Shown here: positions 60,356 to 64,000 of the stretch, in pieces
Layout of the letters: each line of letters starts with the position of its first letter
How positions within the stretch are numbered: the stretch's first letter is position 1
Assembly: GCA_026388695.1 (NCBI GenBank)
Contig: JAPLJH010000006.1
Coordinates: 1-64,000, forward strand
DNA: 64,000 nt
DNA from: Deltaproteobacteria bacterium
Lineage (GTDB): Bacteria > Desulfobacterota > Desulfobulbia > Desulfobulbales > Desulfurivibrionaceae
Direction of reading: 5' to 3'
The notes under the pieces: model-generated
Seen by the model: the letters and a program-made list of their open reading frames with translations, nothing else
What the model was told of the DNA's origin: nothing
The model's database searches: none
Program-made: the position numbers and the translations under genes

Positions 60356-61342
60356 ATGCAAAAAATCCTTTTCGCCATTTTCATGTTGGTCATGATTCTG
60401 TGCATTGGCACCTCAGGATACATGCTGATCGAAAACGGCTCTTTTATCGACAGTCTGTTCATGTCGGTGATCACCATCACCACGGTGGGCTATGGGGAGG
60501 TCATCCCTCTCAGTCCGGTGGGGAAGTATTTCACCATCTGCCTTATCCTGGTCGGGGTTGGCTTTGTCCTCTATTTGGTGGGCGAGGTCACGGAGTCCAT
60601 GGTTGAAGGGGGCTTGCGGAAAATCATGGGGAGGAACAACATGGAAAAGCGGGTGGCAGCCTTGAAAGACCACTACATTGTCTGTGGCTTTGGCCGGATC
60701 GGCAAGGTGATTTGTAAGAATCTCAAAGAAAGCAAACTCCCCTTTGTTGTTGTGGAAAGTGATACGCAAGAGGTTCAGAAGATTGATGAACTTGGTTATC
60801 TGGCTCTGCCCGGCACCGCTTCCAGTGACGAGATGCTGCTTAAAGCCGGGATTAAGCAGGCCAAGGGGTTGATTGCCGTGGTCTCTTCCGACGCGGAAAA
60901 CGTCTATATTATTCTTTCTGCCAGAGGGCTTAATCCCAATCTTTTTATTATGGCCCGTTCCAGCGGTACGGAAGGCACGGAGACCAAGCTGTTGCGGGCT
61001 GGCGCCAACAAGGTGGTTTCTCCGTATTCCATCGGGGCCCATCGTATGGCCCAGCTTGTCGTGCGGCCAACGGTGGTGGATTTTCTCGATCTTACCGTGT
61101 CTGGCGGGGAATTGGGCTTGCGTCTCGAAGAGCTGCGGGTTTCCGAGCATTCGGCCCTTGCTGGCAAGAGGCTAATGGATTCTGGGCTTCGCAAGGAGTA
61201 TGACCTCATCGTTGTCGCCATCAAGAGGGAGGAGGGGGAGATGCATTTCAATCCCAAACCGCAAACCACCATCCTGCCCGGAGACATCCTGGTGGTGCTT
61301 GGCGAGCATGAGCATATTACGGCGCTGGAAAAGCAACTGTAA
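60356..61342 (+). CDS. Two-helix potassium channel with RCK domains (TVGYGE filter)
   Basis: 328 residues. Two membrane helices (about 3-25 and 60-82) enclose the canonical filter TTVGYGE (42-48). RCK_N begins YIVCGFGRIGKVICKNL and has VVESD and GTASSDEMLLKAG; RCK_C is about 250-328 (SALAGKRLMDSGLRKEYD, PGDILVVLGEHEHI). Same architecture as the protein at 56931-57965 but with the normal filter Tyr. Start chosen at ATG 60356 with GAGGG about 5 bp upstream. FapA follows after 133 bp. Confidence 0.93.
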   Translation: MQKILFAIFMLVMILCIGTSGYMLIENGSFIDSLFMSVITITTVGYGEVIPLSPVGKYFTICLILVGVGFVLYLVGEVTESMVEGGLRKIMGRNNMEKRVAALKDHYIVCGFGRIGKVICKNLKESKLPFVVVESDTQEVQKIDELGYLALPGTASSDEMLLKAGIKQAKGLIAVVSSDAENVYIILSARGLNPNLFIMARSSGTEGTETKLLRAGANKVVSPYSIGAHRMAQLVVRPTVVDFLDLTVSGGELGLRLEELRVSEHSALAGKRLMDSGLRKEYDLIVVAIKREEGEMHFNPKPQTTILPGDILVVLGEHEHITALEKQL

Positions 61343-61475
61343 TACAACGCGATTGTGATATAGTGTAACCATTGGCAATATGGCTGTGTTTGAAGATTTT
61401 TTTCATACTGGCCGATAGGATAAGGGAAAGGGACTTTTAACCCGTTTTTTCATTCTTACGTGGGTGGCAGGCGCA

Positions 61476-62918
61476 ATGGCAAGTGAAAAACTTTTCAAAG
61501 GCGGGGTTGAGATTCAGAATGGCGCTTTTATTCTGAGGGTCACCAAGGACCGTCTCCAGGCCGTTGTTACCACTAAAGATATCAAGGCGGGAGCGCAGCT
61601 GGATCACGATCTGCTCCAGAAGGAAATTGCCGAGAACGGGATCGTCGGCGGGGTGTTGCCAACCCCCGAGTCGGCAGGGGGAGGATCGTTGCTTGTGGCT
61701 AAAGGGGTTCCACCGGCCCCTGGTGAGAATGCTAGGGTGAAAATGCATGTTAAACCGGCCACCCCGGGTCCGCAAAAAACGGACCCTGATAAAGACCAGG
61801 TGGATTATCGTGAGCTCGGCAGCATCGTCAATGTCGCCAAGGACAGGCTGCTGCTGGAAAAAGTCGCGCCCAGTCTGGGCAAGGCTGGTCAGGATGTTTT
61901 CGGGGTCGCCATCCAGGCCAAACCGGGGAAAGACAGCAAGCTCAAGTATGGCAAAGGGGTCACTCTCTCGTCTGACGAGATGAAGCTCTTTGCCGCGCTC
62001 GACGGCAAGTTCGTCATGTCAGATGGCAAGCCCACGGTCTTTGGCGAACATTCCGTTACCGGCGACGTGGATATGAAGGTGGGAAACATCGTCTTCGGTG
62101 GTTCCAAATTGACGATCAGCGGCGAGGTGCTTCCCGGCTTCAGCGTCAAATGTCGGGGGGATATCTGGATCGGACAGGGGATCAGCAATTCAGCGGTCAT
62201 GGCCGGAGGTTCTCTGACCGTTGTAGGAGGAGTTGTCGGCGAGGAATCGAAACTCCGGGCCAAGGGCGATATCACTGTTGAATTCGTGGAGAACGGTCCC
62301 AAGCTCGAAACGGCTGGCTATCTCCGGGTCAATGATGTGCTCTTACAGGCGCAGGCCAGTGTTGGCAAGGATGTGATCGCCACTCAAGGGAAGGGAACGA
62401 TTATCGGCGGTAAGATTGTTGCCGCAGGCTCTATACATGTCAAGGAGCTGGGGTGTGAGGCCGAGGTGATTACCGAGGTCTGTGTCGGGCTTGTTCCTTC
62501 TCTGCAAATAAAGAAACAGAAGATCGACGAGGACCTCGGTTTGTGGTCGGACCGGCTGAACGAAGTCATCAAGAATATCAGCTCCCTAGAAAAGATAAAG
62601 AAGGAACTGGCCGGGAAATTTCCCGAGGAGAAAAGCACCCTGCTGGCCAAGTGCAAGACTTTCATGCCTAAGGCCATGGACAAGGTCACTCTCCTGACCG
62701 AAGAAGGCAAGGCCCTTGAGGTTGAGCTGGAGCAGATGGTGAACGAGGTGGTGTATGTCTATGGCCGCCTTTTCCCAGGCGTGGTGGTGAAAATTGGCCC
62801 CCTGGCCCGGACCATTACCCTTGAGGAAGAGCGGTCGGTTATTTATTTCGACAAGGAAATCCACCAGATTTCGGTGCGGAAGATGAGCCGCGATGAGCGG
62901 GATGCCATGCCGGAATAG
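61476..62918 (+). CDS. FapA-domain (DUF342) polymer-assembly-like protein
   Basis: 480 residues from ATG 61476; a GTG at 61464 is possible. The N-terminal ~200 residues are an alpha/beta FapA domain (VDYRELGSIVNVAKDRLL, GKAGQDVFGVAIQAKPG). A right-handed parallel beta-helix of short repeats follows (about 205-350: GDVDMKVGNIVFGG, LTISGEVLPGFSVKCRGDI, VMAGGSLTVVGGVVGEES), and then a coiled coil (about 355-450). DUF342 proteins are common in deltaproteobacteria with many motility and adhesion genes and are thought to be cytoplasmic scaffolds. No partner gene is next to it. Confidence 0.85.
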   Translation: MASEKLFKGGVEIQNGAFILRVTKDRLQAVVTTKDIKAGAQLDHDLLQKEIAENGIVGGVLPTPESAGGGSLLVAKGVPPAPGENARVKMHVKPATPGPQKTDPDKDQVDYRELGSIVNVAKDRLLLEKVAPSLGKAGQDVFGVAIQAKPGKDSKLKYGKGVTLSSDEMKLFAALDGKFVMSDGKPTVFGEHSVTGDVDMKVGNIVFGGSKLTISGEVLPGFSVKCRGDIWIGQGISNSAVMAGGSLTVVGGVVGEESKLRAKGDITVEFVENGPKLETAGYLRVNDVLLQAQASVGKDVIATQGKGTIIGGKIVAAGSIHVKELGCEAEVITEVCVGLVPSLQIKKQKIDEDLGLWSDRLNEVIKNISSLEKIKKELAGKFPEEKSTLLAKCKTFMPKAMDKVTLLTEEGKALEVELEQMVNEVVYVYGRLFPGVVVKIGPLARTITLEEERSVIYFDKEIHQISVRKMSRDERDAMPE

Positions 62919-62925
62919 ATTGTAG

Positions 62926-63056
62926 CTGTCCAGTAGCACCGCATCTGCTTCGCAGTCTCGCTGGGCCCGCTTAGCTGTCATCGACCTGCTCATCATACGT
63001 CGCAGGTCTCTTCTGCGGCGCATCTGCGGCAGCAGCGAAGCGGCGCTACTGAACAG
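62926..63056. repeat. Palindromic intergenic repeat between fapA-like and pdxJ genes
   Basis: Ends CTGTCCAGTAGCACCGC (62926-62942) and GCGGCGCTACTGAACAG (63040-63056) are inverted copies with 15 of 17 matches, and TCTGCTTCGC further in mirrors GCAGCGAAGCGG. Only one copy is in the window; the style suggests a dispersed family. Confidence 0.65.
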
Positions 63057-63144
63057 TTACATGGCCTGTTTTATTTTTTTTGCGTTTTCGAGAAATACTT
63101 CAAGATTATTCTGGCAGGACAACTAACAGACTCGAAATTCATTG

Positions 63145-63864
63145 CTACCCCGCCGGCAACAAGGCCAGCATCTCCCGTACCGCCTGATCAAGCCCAACGT
63201 AGATAGCCCGCGCCATCACCGCGTGGCCGATGCTTAGCTCTTCAATGGTGCCCAGGGCGGCAACTCGCCGGGTGTTGAGGTAGTTGAGTCCGTGTCCGGC
63301 ATTGACCCGCAGCCCCATCTCATAGGCCTCTTCCGCCGCCGTGGCGATGAGGGTAAATTCCTTGTCTCGCAGCTGTTCTGTGGTGGCGTCGCAGTAGCGG
63401 CCGGTATGGATTTCGACAAAGGTCGCTCCAACCTCATGGGCCGCGTTGATCTGCCGGGAATCAGGATCGATGAACAGGCTTACCGGGATTCCGGCCTTGC
63501 GCATCCGGGCGATGACTTCCTGCATTTTTTTCTTCTGTCCGGCCACATTGAGGCCGCCCTCGGTGGTCAGTTCCTTGCGTTTTTCTGGGACCAGGGTGAT
63601 CATGTCTGGCTTGATCTCCAGGGCGATGGCGATGATCTCCTCGGTGGCCCCCATTTCCAGATTGAGCTTGCTTTTCACGGTCTGCCGGAGCAACCGCACG
63701 TCCCGGTCCTGAATATGCCGACGGTCTTCCCGAAGATGGACGACAATGCCCTGGGCTCCGGCCAGTTCGCAGATGCCTGCGGCCAGCACTGGGTCTGGCT
63801 CGGTAATGCCCCGGGCTTGACGCAGGGTGGCGACATGATCGACATTGATGGCAAGACTGACCAT
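63145..63864 (-). CDS. pdxJ: Pyridoxine 5'-phosphate synthase
   Basis: 239 residues from ATG 63864, preceded by AGGAGAGG. Family motifs [59 protein letters not shown] and [11 protein letters not shown] are intact. It joins 1-deoxyxylulose-5-phosphate and 3-amino-2-oxopropyl phosphate in vitamin B6 synthesis. Upstream there is no stop codon: the frame is open into the ybeY gene, so the product may be made alone from this internal start, as a fusion, or both. Confidence 0.94.
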   Translation of the reverse strand: MVSLAINVDHVATLRQARGITEPDPVLAAGICELAGAQGIVVHLREDRRHIQDRDVRLLRQTVKSKLNLEMGATEEIIAIALEIKPDMITLVPEKRKELTTEGGLNVAGQKKKMQEVIARMRKAGIPVSLFIDPDSRQINAAHEVGATFVEIHTGRYCDATTEQLRDKEFTLIATAAEEAYEMGLRVNAGHGLNYLNTRRVAALGTIEELSIGHAVMARAIYVGLDQAVREMLALLPAG

Positions 63865-64000
63865 TTTTCCTCTCCTTTCTTCGGTTAACAATTCACTCAA
63901 AAGCTGAGTTTCCCGTTCGAGCATGGCTAAAGCCTCGGCGCGGGAGCGTTCGTGGTCAAAGCCCAGCAGGTGCAGCAGGCCGTGGATCAGGAGAATCGTC
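63865..64000 (-). CDS. ybeY: Endoribonuclease YbeY, C-terminal part, in frame with pdxJ
   Basis: The window ends inside the gene. The visible 45 residues contain the zinc motif of Ybe[13 protein letters not shown], followed by a normal-looking C-terminal helix ([20 protein letters not shown]). No stop codon occurs between this helix and the pdxJ start: the codons run LTEERRGK-M. YbeY is a metal-dependent RNase that matures 16S rRNA. The boundary given here is the pdxJ start, not an observed stop. Confidence 0.85.

Noticed and set aside
1-64000. CRISPR arrays, tRNA/rRNA genes, transposases or integrases
   Set aside because: None recognised; repeated sequences found are palindromic dispersed elements or one pair of direct repeats, not regularly spaced arrays.

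Overview
The window looks like chromosomal DNA of a Gram-negative, G+C-rich anaerobe of the Desulfobulbaceae type (Deltaproteobacteria/Desulfobacterota). The pointers are a partial siroheme nitrite/sulfite reductase-like gene beside a TauE/SafE exporter, a bacteriohemerythrin and ferredoxin, sigma-54 response regulators, many c-di-GMP/chemotaxis proteins, FapA and a cdaA-cdaR-glmM operon. The genus is not resolvable from sequence alone. No rRNA, tRNA, CRISPR array, integrase or transposase was recognised.

Region by region. 1-9.4 kb: reductase fragment, TauE, M32 carboxypeptidase, LysM transglycosylase, PepN, and a frameshifted GGDEF response regulator. 9.4-18.1 kb: moaE, efp with its lysylating enzyme epmA, a HEPN-like orphan, a degenerate family-4 uracil-DNA glycosylase, a secreted M1-like/ChaN/PDZ fusion, trmFO and adk. 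18.3-29.5 kb: ferredoxin, hemerythrin, a chemoreceptor, a prephenate dehydratase-ACT-prephenate dehydrogenase fusion, a Cache protein, a CheY/CheD/CheW group, a receiver-kinase with an NtrC-type regulator, and an SH3 protein. 29.8-41 kb: GAF-HD-GYP protein, tlyA, glmM-cdaR-cdaA, rpsT with a TTG start, and trpEGDCF without trpBA. 41-51 kb: glycine-zipper lipoprotein, htrA, an anti-sigma/ECF sigma pair with its own sigma-E-type promoter, thiL, an RluA-family enzyme, mtgA and a GH17-GT2 glucan synthase. 51.2-53.9 kb: an accessory patch with a HigBA-like toxin-antitoxin module between 160-bp promoter-bearing direct repeats and integron-like core sites, followed by two AT-rich membrane-protein genes. 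54-64 kb: uvrB, an acyltransferase, two RCK potassium channels, a second adenylate kinase, FapA, and pdxJ reading in frame out of ybeY.

Functionally the window combines envelope biogenesis and stress (glmM, mtgA, LysM transglycosylase, sigma-E/HtrA, glucan synthase), second messengers (c-di-AMP synthesis with two candidate RCK targets; c-di-GMP synthesis and hydrolysis), aromatic amino-acid synthesis and translation factors. Intergenic space is unusually rich in palindromic repeats: three copies of a ~200-400 bp element with inverted ends, three copies of a ~110-125 bp G/C-run element, and several single elements. Many transcription units end in clear intrinsic terminators.
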